Assembly: GCA_964246985.1 (NCBI GenBank) | Contig: CAXTSE010000001.1 | Location: 186,001-250,000 of the forward strand | Length of the DNA: 64,000 nucleotides | From: CAXTSE01 sp964246985 | GTDB lineage: Bacteria; Actinomycetota; Actinomycetes; Actinomycetales; Microbacteriaceae | Direction of reading: 5' to 3' | In this document: positions 57,159 to 64,000 of the stretch, piece after piece | Position numbering within the stretch: position 1 is the first letter of the stretch | Layout: each line of letters begins with the position of its first letter | The notes under the pieces: model-generated | The model's database searches: none | What the model saw: the letters and a program-made list of their open reading frames with translations, nothing else | Told to the model about the DNA's origin: nothing | Translations under genes and position numbers: made by a program

Positions 57159-57479
57159 TCAGACTCCTTTCGCTCGTTCCGGCCGAGCTGTAGCTTGGCT
57201 CGGATTGCCAGCCTTCTTGTCGTCGCCGATAAAGATCCACTGCACTCGGACAGTGATGACGATGATGGCGATCCCCATGCCGAACAGCGCCAGACCCATG
57301 AATAGCAGGGTTGAACTATTCGGGTCTTGATGATCGCCAGGCTTCATCATGAGCGCCAGCAGTACCGGTCCCAGACTCAGGCCAGTCAGGCAGCTGGCCA
57401 AGATTGAGACCAGTTCGAGGAGCTTGCTTGCACGCTTCACCTTTGTAGCCGATAGCGGTGCGAGGTCATTTCTGATCAT
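57159..57479 (-). CDS. Two-TM membrane protein, first gene of cassette 1
   Basis: 106 aa, ATG 57479, with AAGGGG 8 nt upstream in leader L1. Two hydrophobic helices: about 18-43 (LLELVSILASCLTGLSLGPV) and about 54-80 (STLLFMGLALFGMGIAIIVI), with a short polar loop and a basic tail (GDDKKAGNPSQATARPERAK). A small inner-membrane protein of unknown function. Holin-like or toxin-like topology is possible but not supported by motifs. Confidence 0.65.
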   Translation of the reverse strand: MIRNDLAPLSATKVKRASKLLELVSILASCLTGLSLGPVLLALMMKPGDHQDPNSSTLLFMGLALFGMGIAIIVITVRVQWIFIGDDKKAGNPSQATARPERAKGV

Positions 57480-57590
57480 GTTCTTCACCCCTTCCGTGGG
57501 GTTCACTCGATTGCTCGAGGATCTCCACACGGTGTGGTGACTGGCACTAGTTATGAAGGATTAGGGCTGTTTTGGCAAGCACAACTGCAA
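57480..57590 (-). promoter_or_regulatory. Cassette promoter and structured leader L1
   Basis: Minus-strand promoter TTGCCA (plus 57573-57578), 17 nt, CATAAC (57550-57555). The about 65-nt leader holds CCACACCGTGTGG (a 13-nt palindrome), hairpin CTCGA-gcaa-TCGAG, and CCCCACGGAAGGGG, in which CCCC can pair with the GGGG of the SD. CCCCACGG can instead pair with the upstream CCGTGTGG. Copies L2 and L3 keep all these elements. Confidence 0.75.
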
Positions 57591-57591
57591 T

Positions 57592-57668
57592 GAAAAGAGC
57601 CCGCCACCGCGAATGAATGGCTCTACCAAGATTTCTCTTCGCGGCTCTTTTCACTGCGGTGCGGGCTA
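57592..57668 (-). terminator. Cassette terminator hairpin T2
   Basis: Same design as T1: TAGCCCGCACCGC at the stop codon of the 57666 gene pairs with GCGGTGGCGGGCT, followed by CTTTTC. The apical part differs from T1 and T3 (GAAGAGAAATCTTGG on the minus strand). It directly abuts promoter L1, so terminator and next promoter form one junction. Confidence 0.75.
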
Positions 57669-58061
57669 GATGGGGCTGATGACTCGAATACCCCAGTTGT
57701 TGTACTGCTGTAGTTCGTAGCTGAGGGAGCGGTTCTTGAGCTCCTTGTTGAAGACCTCGAGGAAGAGAGCTGTCTGGTCTTCACCCACCACCCTCGGCCA
57801 GAACTGAGCGAAGTAGCTCTCGAACCCGTTACACAGGTCATCGAAGCTTGAACCAAAGCACTTCTCGAGCGCCTGCTTCGCGCTCAGTACTTTTCCGTGC
57901 GTGTCAGTCCTCTCGAGAATCTCGTCAAGGAGGAGAGCGACGTACAACTTCATACGTGCCTTCTGCTTCTTTTCCTCGATCACTTTCCGAGCCTGCGACT
58001 GGCGGTCAGCTTCCTCGAGCATGGCCTTTCCGCTGTCGCGACGAACTTCTTGGGTCAACAT
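57666..58061 (-). CDS. Helical protein, second gene of cassette 2
   Basis: 131 aa, ATG 58061 overlapping the previous gene by 7 nt. N-terminal charged helix (about 10-40, MLEEADRQSQARKVIEEKKQ, basic and coiled-coil-like) and a helical C-terminal domain (ALEKCFGSSFDDLCNGFESYF, LFLEVFNKELKNRSLSYELQ). I do not recognise a family. Cytosolic by composition. Translational coupling with the 58055 gene suggests that the two act together. Confidence 0.62.
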   Translation of the reverse strand: MLTQEVRRDSGKAMLEEADRQSQARKVIEEKKQKARMKLYVALLLDEILERTDTHGKVLSAKQALEKCFGSSFDDLCNGFESYFAQFWPRVVGEDQTALFLEVFNKELKNRSLSYELQQYNNWGIRVISPI

Positions 58062-58300
58062 GCGATGGCACTTCCCTTCGCTTCCTCATGCTGGATGGTG
58101 GGAGAAAAAGTGGTGATGGTGTATCCGAGCTCCCTCAGTGCGTAGTTGGCGAAGTAGACGTCGAAGCCGTTCGCCGCCATCACCTCGATGTAGCGTGGAT
58201 AGGAGATCGGCATCGTCTCTGCTTCAAGCTCACGAAGCACTATCGGAGCGCGCTTCGTAGCTTGCTCGAGAGCAATGAGCTCGTAGTGTGTCATTGGCAT
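58055..58300 (-). CDS. Small protein, first gene of cassette 2
   Basis: 81 aa, ATG 58300 with AAGGGG 6 nt upstream in leader L2. Helical: HYELIALEQATKRAPIVLRE, YPRYIEVMAANGFDVYFAN, ALRELGYTITTFSP. No motif recognised. It may form a complex with the coupled 131-aa protein; this is inferred only from the overlap. Confidence 0.62.
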   Translation of the reverse strand: MPMTHYELIALEQATKRAPIVLRELEAETMPISYPRYIEVMAANGFDVYFANYALRELGYTITTFSPTIQHEEAKGSAIAC

Positions 58301-58405
58301 ACTTCACCCCTTCCGTGGGGCTCAACTCGATTGCTCGAGGATCTCCACACGGTGTGGTGACTGTGTTTAGTTATGAAGGATTCGTGCTTTTTTGGCAAGC
58401 ACAAC
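58301..58405 (-). promoter_or_regulatory. Cassette promoter and structured leader L2
   Basis: Minus-strand promoter TTGCCA (plus 58393-58398), 17 nt, CATAAC (58370-58375). The leader is almost identical to L1, including the CCACACCGTGTGG palindrome, the CTCGA/TCGAG hairpin and the CCCC...GGGG pairing around the SD. The spacer between -35 and -10 differs in sequence but not length. Confidence 0.75.
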
Positions 58406-58410
58406 CGCAA

Positions 58411-58494
58411 AATGAAAAGAGCCCGCCACCGCGAATGAATGGCTCTATCGACATTGCTGTCGAGGGCTCTTTTCATCCGCGGGTGCGGGCTTGA
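58411..58494 (-). terminator. Cassette terminator hairpin T3
   Basis: Nearly identical to T1, including AAGAGCC, the TCGACA/TGTCGA-like apical hairpin and the CGCGGATGAAAAG stem. It follows the 58505 gene by about 10 nt and abuts promoter L2. Confidence 0.75.
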
Positions 58495-58504
58495 AGATCG
58501 TTGT

Positions 58505-58873
58505 TCACAAATCGAAGTCGAACGCAGAACTTCCGTCCGACACTTCGACCTTTCCGGTGTACACACCATCTACGATCTCGGGCTGATATCTGATTGCGAA
58601 TAGTCTTCGTCCAGTCATGCCGCCGCCGTATCGATGGTGGCCTCCGGCGGACCAGAGCTTCGAGCTGAAGTCTCCGCTGGCTCCAACGCCCGGAGGATTC
58701 AGCTCATTGACGGAACGTCCAGACAAACTTGGTGCTTCGATTGTGAACGTGACGGCCTTCTCTTGACCGTCGACCTGCTGCCACTTCGGACCGTTGTACG
58801 CCCTGAAGGCATCACCGATCTCTGCAGCAACTACCTCAGCCAATTCCTGGTCCTTGAGTGATTCAAACAACAC
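58505..58873 (-). CDS. Unknown protein of cassette 3
   Basis: 122 aa from GTG 58873; TTG 58870 is an alternative with better spacing from AAGGGG in leader L3. N-terminal helix (ESLKDQELAEVVAAEIGDAF), then strand-rich sequence (KAVTFTIEAPSLSGRSVNEL), a Gly-rich stretch (SAGGHHRYGGGMTGRRL) and an acidic end (SDGSSAFDFDL). No family recognised. It is the only single-gene cassette of the three. Confidence 0.62.
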   Translation of the reverse strand: MLFESLKDQELAEVVAAEIGDAFRAYNGPKWQQVDGQEKAVTFTIEAPSLSGRSVNELNPPGVGASGDFSSKLWSAGGHHRYGGGMTGRRLFAIRYQPEIVDGVYTGKVEVSDGSSAFDFDL

Positions 58874-58975
58874 TTCACCCCTTTCCGTGGGGCTCAACTC
58901 GATTGCTCGAGGATCCCCACACGGTGCGGTGACTGGCTCTAGTTATGAGGGATTTGTATCGTTTTGGCAAGCATG
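58874..58975 (-). promoter_or_regulatory. Cassette promoter and structured leader L3
   Basis: Minus-strand promoter TTGCCA (plus 58965-58970), 17 nt, CATAAC (58942-58947). It is slightly diverged from L1 and L2 (CCGCACCGTGTGGGG), but the pairing CCGTG/CACGG plus GG/CC and the CCCC/GGGG SD hairpin are kept. No terminator copy lies to its right, so this is the promoter end of the array. Confidence 0.72.
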
Positions 58976-59000
58976 ATCGGATCGAAGGTCTTTGTTATGC

Positions 59001-59417
59001 TCACTGATCAGATTTTGGTTTAGCCATCCTCGCCTCTTCCATCGACAGCTGAACTATGAGCTTGGCGAAAGCATCAGGATCGAGAGCTGGATTCACGACG
59101 CTATGTGCGACAATCCGACGCTTAGCCTTTCGCAGCATGGGTGCTGAGGGTCGCTTGCGCTTCTCCTCTAATTCTTGGAGTCCGAGCGTGAGCTTGGCCA
59201 CGGCTCGACCGGCACGCTGCGGAAGAGCTTCATCGGCAATTGATTTTCGATGTGCGATTGCTTCGTCGCGCGATAACTTCTCCGCAACCGCGTAGTAGTC
59301 ATGGAGTGCCCACTGCTCCCCCGGTTTTAGAACTGCGAATAGGTTCGGTTCTGTGTTCCAAAGCGTGACGAGCCGGGTGCGGGTAAGTAGGTAGGTTTCG
59401 TCGGTCAGTCTGGGCAT
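59001..59417 (-). CDS. Hypothetical protein
   Basis: 138 aa. Helical and basic: TDETYLLTRTRLVTLWNTEPN, WALHDYYAVAEKLSRDEAIAHRKSIADE in pieces, LGLQELEEKRKRPSAPMLRKAKRRIVA. No recognised domain. ATG 59417 has no SD; CATAGT lies 12 nt upstream on the same strand. It lies downstream of the membrane-protein gene at 59486 (68-nt gap) and may share its transcript. It does not carry the cassette leader or terminator. Confidence 0.6.
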   Translation of the reverse strand: MPRLTDETYLLTRTRLVTLWNTEPNLFAVLKPGEQWALHDYYAVAEKLSRDEAIAHRKSIADEALPQRAGRAVAKLTLGLQELEEKRKRPSAPMLRKAKRRIVAHSVVNPALDPDAFAKLIVQLSMEEARMAKPKSDQ

Positions 59418-59485
59418 GGGGGACGAGTCACTATGGACCTCGGCGAGAAGCTCGTCAAGCTTGAGCGAATCGGGAAGTCACTCTT

Positions 59486-61240
59486 CTACGAATCTGTGGA
59501 AGTAGCGGTTCGCTGCAGAAATATCTCATGCTGCGTATCAACTTCACTTAGCTTCAATCGGAGGCTGACGAGCCGATCCATAAATGAGGCTGTTGCTTCA
59601 GGGACCCACTCGTCCAGGTAACTCAACATGACGTCGTTCGCCAGCAACGAAATGGAGACTAGAGGCTGAGGTCGAAACTGCACCGGACTGAAGTCGACTT
59701 CGAACTTTGCACCCTTCCGGGTCAAATGGTTCTTCTCGACGTCGGCAAATGCACCGTGAATGGCGTTTGATCCCATGCGGTATGCAGAGTAAGCCACCGG
59801 TCCGAGCGCTTCGACTCGCTTTTCAGCTGACGGCCACCCATTCTTGTTCCGTGCTGGCAGGTCGCTCTCCTCTACGCCCGCCGCCGTGAATGATTCGGCT
59901 ATCGACTTCAAAATGCGTTTCTCAATCGGGATTGTTCGCCCACGTCGAGCCACCTGCTCGTCGACATCCTTTTTGAACTCACGCTCGGCGATCATGCTGT
60001 CATTCACATACGAGTCGAACCGAGTGCCCGATCCGTCATCTCCCAGTAGGTAGCGGACTGTCCCAATCGACTCAAGAATCTCCCTGAAGACCGGGAGTTG
60101 CAGATCACCGTCGTGACCGTCGGCGAGCTGCCGGATGAGGCCCTTCATCAGCTTGGTCGACTTCACAAAGTGACCCACGAGGATTGCCTGATTTCGCTCG
60201 AGGCCGTCCTCCTGTTGGCTGCCTTTTCGTAGTCCTGCAACAGCGGCGAGCAGTCCCATAGTTTCTTTCAAAAGTTCAAATGATGCGTGCACGAAGGGTT
60301 CTTCGTTCGTGGCGTTCAGCAAGTCGGCCAGGTTTGTCTTGTACTCGTTGGGAAGCGCTTTCGAAAGCTCTTTGTCCAAGCTCTTCTTTACTTTCATCTG
60401 CTCTCGGTACTCCTTCATCAGGGCACGCGTCTCGCGAAAGCTTCGTAATACCCCTGCTCGCATCCTCCATTGCCCATTGAAGGCGCCAGCCAGTCGCGTA
60501 CTGAATCGGAAGCCGATAAAGATAGCCATCCGCACTCGAAGCGGTAGCTGCTGCCGATCGTTGAAGAAAGGCAACATCGTGAAGAGCTGCTGCACTTGAG
60601 CGTAGAAGCTCACCGAATAGATGAACGGCAACAGCGCGAATGGGTACCAGATCGACACGGCAAGGGTGCGAAGGATCTGGTCTAGATCCTGCTCGTTCCA
60701 TCGAAAGACGAGCTGAAGCGTTGTGTATGTCAGGACCGCGAGACCTATGACGCCGAGCGTGCCGTCCAATATCTGACTGGCTCTCTTGGAGCCTTTCGGC
60801 AGGTGCTTGTTCGCCGCCGAGCACAGGGAGATCAGAATCACGCTCGCCTGGAGTGCGAGTTCCGCGGCGATCGGGAATGAAATCAGGTTGACGTAGAAGA
60901 GGACAAGCGCCGACGCCCCAAGGGTTTCTGCGAATGTGCGCCCCACAAGGACGCCACCATCTTTCGCGGTGCCGGCCCTGAACAAGAGCGGCAGCCCGAC
61001 AAGGATGACCACGAGGAAGGTGTCTTTTAGGAGGTCGATTTGCCACCACCCCACCCAACGAACGAGTGCGATGACGACTGAAGCGTAAACGAAGTAGCCG
61101 AGGAAGATCGGCAGCAGCTGTCGACCGAAGAGGATCTTGGCCATGACAGGTATTTCCTTGCGCACCGCTGGCACAAGAAGCGCGAGCACAAGGAACGCGG
61201 CCAGGATGATGAGGGACGCTATCTCGCGGTCGGTAAGCAT
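59486..61240 (-). CDS. Multi-TM protein with DUF5677-like C-terminal region
   Basis: 584 aa. About six to eight hydrophobic segments in the N-terminal 240 residues (SLIILAAFLVLALLVPAV, LPIFLGYFVYASVVIALV, TFLVVILVGLPLLF, SALVLFYVNLISFPIA, AVSIWYPFALLPFIYSVSFY). A soluble helical C-terminal part (about 270-584) contains YSAYRMGSNAIHGAFADVEKNH, like the conserved Tyr...His helix of DUF5677 proteins often found in defence islands. ATG 61240 has no SD but CATAAT lies 11 nt upstream. A membrane-anchored sensor or effector is possible; this is inference. Confidence 0.65.
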   Translation of the reverse strand: MLTDREIASLIILAAFLVLALLVPAVRKEIPVMAKILFGRQLLPIFLGYFVYASVVIALVRWVGWWQIDLLKDTFLVVILVGLPLLFRAGTAKDGGVLVGRTFAETLGASALVLFYVNLISFPIAAELALQASVILISLCSAANKHLPKGSKRASQILDGTLGVIGLAVLTYTTLQLVFRWNEQDLDQILRTLAVSIWYPFALLPFIYSVSFYAQVQQLFTMLPFFNDRQQLPLRVRMAIFIGFRFSTRLAGAFNGQWRMRAGVLRSFRETRALMKEYREQMKVKKSLDKELSKALPNEYKTNLADLLNATNEEPFVHASFELLKETMGLLAAVAGLRKGSQQEDGLERNQAILVGHFVKSTKLMKGLIRQLADGHDGDLQLPVFREILESIGTVRYLLGDDGSGTRFDSYVNDSMIAEREFKKDVDEQVARRGRTIPIEKRILKSIAESFTAAGVEESDLPARNKNGWPSAEKRVEALGPVAYSAYRMGSNAIHGAFADVEKNHLTRKGAKFEVDFSPVQFRPQPLVSISLLANDVMLSYLDEWVPEATASFMDRLVSLRLKLSEVDTQHEIFLQRTATSTDS

Positions 61241-61544
61241 ACGTGCCGCTGATTATGACAGCGGCCTCGGACAGCGAATATGGTCAGAAATACAACACCC
61301 ATCGGTACACACGACAAGGGTCAGTAAATGACCAAGAAACGTGTACCGATGACCCCTTATGAATCCTTACTACAAACGATTTAACAGAGGTCGGGTGATG
61401 TTGACATCGCTACCAAATATGCTGATGAAGCACGAAAATAGGCCACATCGGGATGATGTGACCTCTGTTATTTTCGCTCAAAACATGAATAATGCTTATG
61501 CTTGGTGGGCATTACCGGTAAGTACTATAAAACACTTTCAGAGT
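61241..61544. other. Intergenic stretch with an inverted repeat
   Basis: Between the 584-aa gene and the right helix-turn-helix gene. It holds perfect 10-bp arms AACAGAGGTC (61383-61392) and GACCTCTGTT (61460-61469), with a smaller hairpin CACATC-gggat-GATGTG (61444-61460) at the right arm, and the conserved upstream part of the direct repeat from 61505. No supported gene. Confidence 0.5.
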
Positions 61545-61904
61545 TTGTGTCAACTTTTTATCTCGCTGAACCGGGATGTCTCACCCCGGAGGTCAGCCGT
61601 AAAACGTCCAGCACCAAGGCGAACTCAGAAACTGAACGATGTGGCGATCGCGGAGCTATGCCGGCTGTATTTAGATGGTGCCTCTACGTACGACCTCGCG
61701 CGACTGTTTGGTATTCGACGAGATCAGGTTGCGATTCAGCTCAGGCGGGCTGGCGTCGAAGTCCGACCCGGTCATCAGTCCAAACTAAATGCGTATTCAA
61801 TAGCGAGGGCTCGGGAGCTAAAGGAACGAGGTTGGTCGGTGCGGCGCATCGCTCGCGAATTGGGAGTAACCGACAACACGGCCGCAAAAGCACTCAGAAA
61901 TTGA
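61505..61904 (+). repeat. Right copy of the diverged direct repeat flanking the island
   Basis: Matches 54562-54963 in the same orientation, beginning GTGGGCATTACCG. One additional A in the TATAAAA run breaks the frame that would start at the GTG, so this first part is unlikely to be coding in both copies. Confidence 0.75.
61545..61904 (+). CDS. Double helix-turn-helix protein, right copy
   Basis: 119 aa from TTG 61545, which aligns with TTG 54601 of the left copy; the frame is open further upstream to 61359. Two HTH units: LCRLYLDGASTYDLARLFGI with RRDQVAIQLRRAGVEVRPGH, and RARELKERGWSVRRIARELG with VTDNTAAKALRN. Most differences from the left copy are conservative, indicating that both were under selection after duplication or came from two related elements. 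No recombinase domain is attached. Confidence 0.65.
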   Translation: MCQLFISLNRDVSPRRSAVKRPAPRRTQKLNDVAIAELCRLYLDGASTYDLARLFGIRRDQVAIQLRRAGVEVRPGHQSKLNAYSIARARELKERGWSVRRIARELGVTDNTAAKALRN

Positions 61905-62059
61905 ATGATCGATGGGGCAGGAAATGCCAGCTGTACGCGGAGCTTGGCGACCGGGAGTGCACAGAAATGCCGCCGGGCCCTGATCAGCCTGGGGAGTGGC
62001 CTCGGCAGGAATAAGTGATTTGATGCGCCGTGCCTCGTTGGAACGGCTGCCCGAATTCG

Positions 62060-62542
62060 TCAGTCCGAAAGAGTCAGATCTTCTCGAACCGAGTCGACCG
62101 CGCTTTCAGAGCGCAACCGAACCCGAAACTGCAGTTCGTCTGAAAAGGGAATGGTTGTCCCCCCTTCCACGGAACCGTCGCCTTGCCGGACGATCGCACA
62201 TTGGACGGTGTCGAACGGCGCGCTCGTTGTCAAGAACCTAACAAGGACGGTCGAAAGGGCCGAACCGTCGTCGAGTTCAACCCAACTCAAATGTCTATAG
62301 TCGCGCAGATCGAAGTCGTAACGCGCTAGTGCATACGAATCGGGGGGCGTCGAGGCGTCATGCCAAACACTGCGGGCCACGAGGGTGTCGAAGACGGCGT
62401 CCGCTAACGCCTCCCAGTCATCGTGAGCGCTGGCGTCCCGCCACTCCAGACCGATCCGGTCGGCTGCATCCGTGAGCCCTACTAGTGCCGTTCGGAAGGC
62501 CACAAGTACATCGGTGACACTCACTTCAGTGATGTCGCTCAT
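62060..62542 (-). CDS. Hypothetical protein
   Basis: 160 aa from ATG 62542 (MSDITEVSVTDVL); a start at 62599 is possible. Alpha/beta composition: VLVAFRTALVGLTDAADRIG, WEALADAVFDTLVARSVWHD, YALARYDFDLRDYRHLSWVE, STVLVRFLTTSAPFDTVQC. Size and fold-like pattern resemble immunity or antitoxin-type proteins, but I see no diagnostic motif. The region 61905-62059 before it holds no supported gene. Confidence 0.55.
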   Translation of the reverse strand: MSDITEVSVTDVLVAFRTALVGLTDAADRIGLEWRDASAHDDWEALADAVFDTLVARSVWHDASTPPDSYALARYDFDLRDYRHLSWVELDDGSALSTVLVRFLTTSAPFDTVQCAIVRQGDGSVEGGTTIPFSDELQFRVRLRSESAVDSVREDLTLSD

Positions 62543-62595
62543 CCGCCTAAAGCCCCCACAGTTGAGAGATCCAACCGAGTTCTTCCTCGGTAGGG

Positions 62596-62919
62596 TCAAA
62601 CTTCCGATCCGCGCCTTTGGTGAAGCCTACGCCGGGAGCCGTCTTCCGCGACCTCGACGACGTCATCGAAAAATGGCGCGCAACGTCCGACTCGAACTGG
62701 TTCGGCTATGACCGCACGGACGCGCTCGGCATCAGTTCTTTCCGTTGAAGTAGCCGTCGGAGTGGCATTGGCAGCCGGCGAAGACGCAGCCACATCTGGG
62801 GTTTCGGACGCTTGGCCACCTTGGACGAGGAGGGCGACTAGCAAGGTCGCGACGACACCGAGCATCACGAGAAAGAGCAACGCCCACCATGGCGGTCTGG
62901 CAGCAAGCTCTGGTGTCAT
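62596..62919 (-). CDS. Small single-TM protein
   Basis: 107 aa from ATG 62919 (MTPELAARPPWW). One TM segment (about 12-35, WALLFLVMLGVVATLLVALLV) followed by a Ser/Thr/Pro/Ala-rich extracytoplasmic linker and a short charged end (VRVGRCAPFFDDVVEVAEDG). The C-terminus looks truncated compared with the linker-domain layout usual for such proteins, so a frameshift or decay is possible. It lies 53 nt upstream of the 62060 gene. Confidence 0.5.
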   Translation of the reverse strand: MTPELAARPPWWALLFLVMLGVVATLLVALLVQGGQASETPDVAASSPAANATPTATSTERTDAERVRAVIAEPVRVGRCAPFFDDVVEVAEDGSRRRLHQRRGSEV

Positions 62920-63017
62920 ATAGGTGTGGCCCCATCCAAACCGCGCAGAATGCGATGCTGGGCACACAGTAGCGCTACATCGCTAAGTCAAGGCTTTGTC
63001 ACCCGTAGAAGGCAACG

Positions 63018-64000
63018 ATGCTCGCTCGCCCCGGAGAACTCCCCACGATCCTCGACGTCGTCGAGAATGTTCTTGGCGATCGCCCGTCGCCCGAAGCCAT
63101 TTCGAAGCTGTCGATCGCGGAGCTAGACAACCTTTCCGAGCTGGTGGCTCAATTTGGCGAAGCTCAGAGCGAACAGGAAGCAGTTGGGCAGCCAGCTCTG
63201 GTCGGCGGATGGCTTGGGGCCCTTTGGAGCGAGCCGCTACTCGCCGAGGAGTTGGCAAAGTCGCTTCTCTACTACCCGACCCTCCTCGTACTCGATCCAA
63301 TTGCTGACCTTTTTGGTGACCGATCCGCGCTGCCAGTCCCGAGGCCGATTCGAGTCCGTCGACGTGACGGGGTCTACAACACGGTCACATCAGGCCCACG
63401 GCTGTGGAGCGCCGCTAACTCCTACGAGCAACTTCGAGCGACGCCCGGCGCCGCAAACTTGCGATTGAGCGGGATCATCTCAAATCTCTATTCCCTTGAA
63501 CCACTCATTCGAAGCGGCGTCGTGGTTCTGCGAGATCAGTGGCCGACGCTACGCCGGCGGTCACAGAGCCTTGCGACCTCCGTCAGGCACGACATCCGAT
63601 CCACGGCCATGCAAGAACTGATGAGAGTCCGCGGCGAGTCTGCGGAAGAGCAATTCGCAGTTTGGGACAATCTGCGCGGCATGCAGCTGAGTTTTGACGA
63701 GCCCGTCGCGGCCAGCGATCGGCCGTGGGAATCGGAGCACGAGTTCTTCTATCTCGCTAAGACGCTAGCGATTGCTGACGCTGCCGGGGCGCAGTACGTG
63801 CCTGCAACGGAACGCGACCTTTTGCTACTCAGAACCAAGATGGCATCGACCGTCGGCGCAGGACATCCGTCACAATTTCTCGCGGAGGTTGCTCGAGTCG
63901 TAACACCAGACTTCCAAACATCTATCGAGCGTGCGGTCCAGATGCGCCAGTCGTCGGAGGGTTTCGCTGACTGGCGAAGCTCTTTAGATCGGATGAAGCG
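63018..64000 (+). CDS. Unrecognised protein, 3' end outside window
   Basis: At least 327 codons, open to the window edge. ATG 63018 has AGAAGG about 5 nt upstream. N-terminus MLARPGELPTILDVVENVLG, then SIAELDNLSELVAQFGEAQS, GGWLGALWSEPLLAEELAKS, LLYYPTLLVLDPIADLFGD, and a mostly helical remainder (TSVRHDIRSTAMQELMRVRG, FFYLAKTLAIADAAGAQYVP). No catalytic motif is visible. Codon use is less G/C-biased than the core genes, so it still belongs to the accessory region. It may be another island or defence gene; not assignable. Confidence 0.65.
   Translation, partial: MLARPGELPTILDVVENVLGDRPSPEAISKLSIAELDNLSELVAQFGEAQSEQEAVGQPALVGGWLGALWSEPLLAEELAKSLLYYPTLLVLDPIADLFGDRSALPVPRPIRVRRRDGVYNTVTSGPRLWSAANSYEQLRATPGAANLRLSGIISNLYSLEPLIRSGVVVLRDQWPTLRRRSQSLATSVRHDIRSTAMQELMRVRGESAEEQFAVWDNLRGMQLSFDEPVAASDRPWESEHEFFYLAKTLAIADAAGAQYVPATERDLLLLRTKMASTVGAGHPSQFLAEVARVVTPDFQTSIERAVQMRQSSEGFADWRSSLDRMK

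Noticed and set aside
56874..58975. Repeated blocks as a CRISPR array
   Set aside because: Repeats are about 75-110 bp promoter/terminator units separated by genes, not short repeats with uniform spacers, and no cas genes are present.
59433..59621. 62-codon plus-strand frame between two minus genes
   Set aside because: It mostly overlaps the 3' end of the 584-aa gene and has no SD or motif.

Overview
The window is chromosomal DNA of a high-GC actinobacterium, most likely a member of the Microbacteriaceae. Reasons: strong G/C third-position bias over 1-54.5 kb, many GTG starts and GTGA/ATGA stop-start overlaps, many apparently leaderless genes (a TAnnnT -10 box 6-9 nt before the start codon), and a typical gene set (HrpA, DUF255 thioredoxin-like protein, DUF4349 lipoprotein, MpaB-like oxygenase, GH92, AI-2E transporter). 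I saw no rRNA, tRNA, CRISPR array or transposase.

Layout. 1-9.4 kb: housekeeping genes (rhodanese, DUF255, MBL hydrolase, aldo/keto reductase, ArsR-SRPBCC pair, HrpA with an in-frame palindromic repeat). 9.6-30.1 kb: an exopolysaccharide locus with a Wzx flippase, Wzy-like polymerase, Wzz-like protein, polyprenyl-phosphate sugar transferase, several glycosyltransferases and two paralogous secreted hydrolase-like proteins. Embedded in it is an unusual set: a holo-ACP-synthase-like phosphopantetheinyl transferase, a stand-alone aminoacyl-tRNA-synthetase-like amino acid:[carrier protein] ligase, a free carrier protein, three paralogous ATP-grasp ligases and a double alpha/beta-hydrolase. These look like a non-ribosomal amino-acid activation and ligation pathway coupled to surface polysaccharide; this is the best candidate for an undescribed system. 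30.3-32.9 kb: a coupled operon of a YbaB-like protein, two helical proteins and a sulfurtransferase. 32.9-36.6 kb: ribonucleotide reductase genes, with a subclass Ic-type NrdB (Phe in place of the radical Tyr), a NrdA whose C-terminal CxxC tail appears to be encoded by a separate 28-codon ORF, two NrdR boxes and a DnaA-box palindrome. 36.7-43.1 kb: transporter and redox genes. 43.1-52.4 kb: a second glycan region (GH92, GT4, GT2-like, GT1, a HEAT-GT4 fusion, a pyruvyltransferase-family protein). 52.4-54.5 kb: a zinc-ribbon/Vsr-like protein and an AI-2E transporter, ending in a strong terminator.

54.56-63 kb is a lower-GC accessory island. Two diverged copies of a helix-turn-helix gene lie as direct repeats at 54.6 and 61.5 kb. 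Between them are a two-gene CBASS operon (CD-NTase and a Cap15-like 2TM/beta effector), then three tandem cassettes of small unknown genes. Each cassette has the same promoter, the same structured leader with a potentially masked ribosome-binding site, and the same terminator hairpin. A multi-TM protein with a DUF5677-like tail follows. The window ends inside an unrecognised ORF starting at 63018.

Working together: the sugar transferase at 28.4 kb would start repeat-unit synthesis on undecaprenyl phosphate, the GTs extend it, and flippase, Wzy and Wzz export and polymerise it. The carrier/ATP-grasp genes, whose last operon member is the flippase itself, may add amino-acid or peptide decoration or make a co-exported metabolite. 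The island looks like phage defence.
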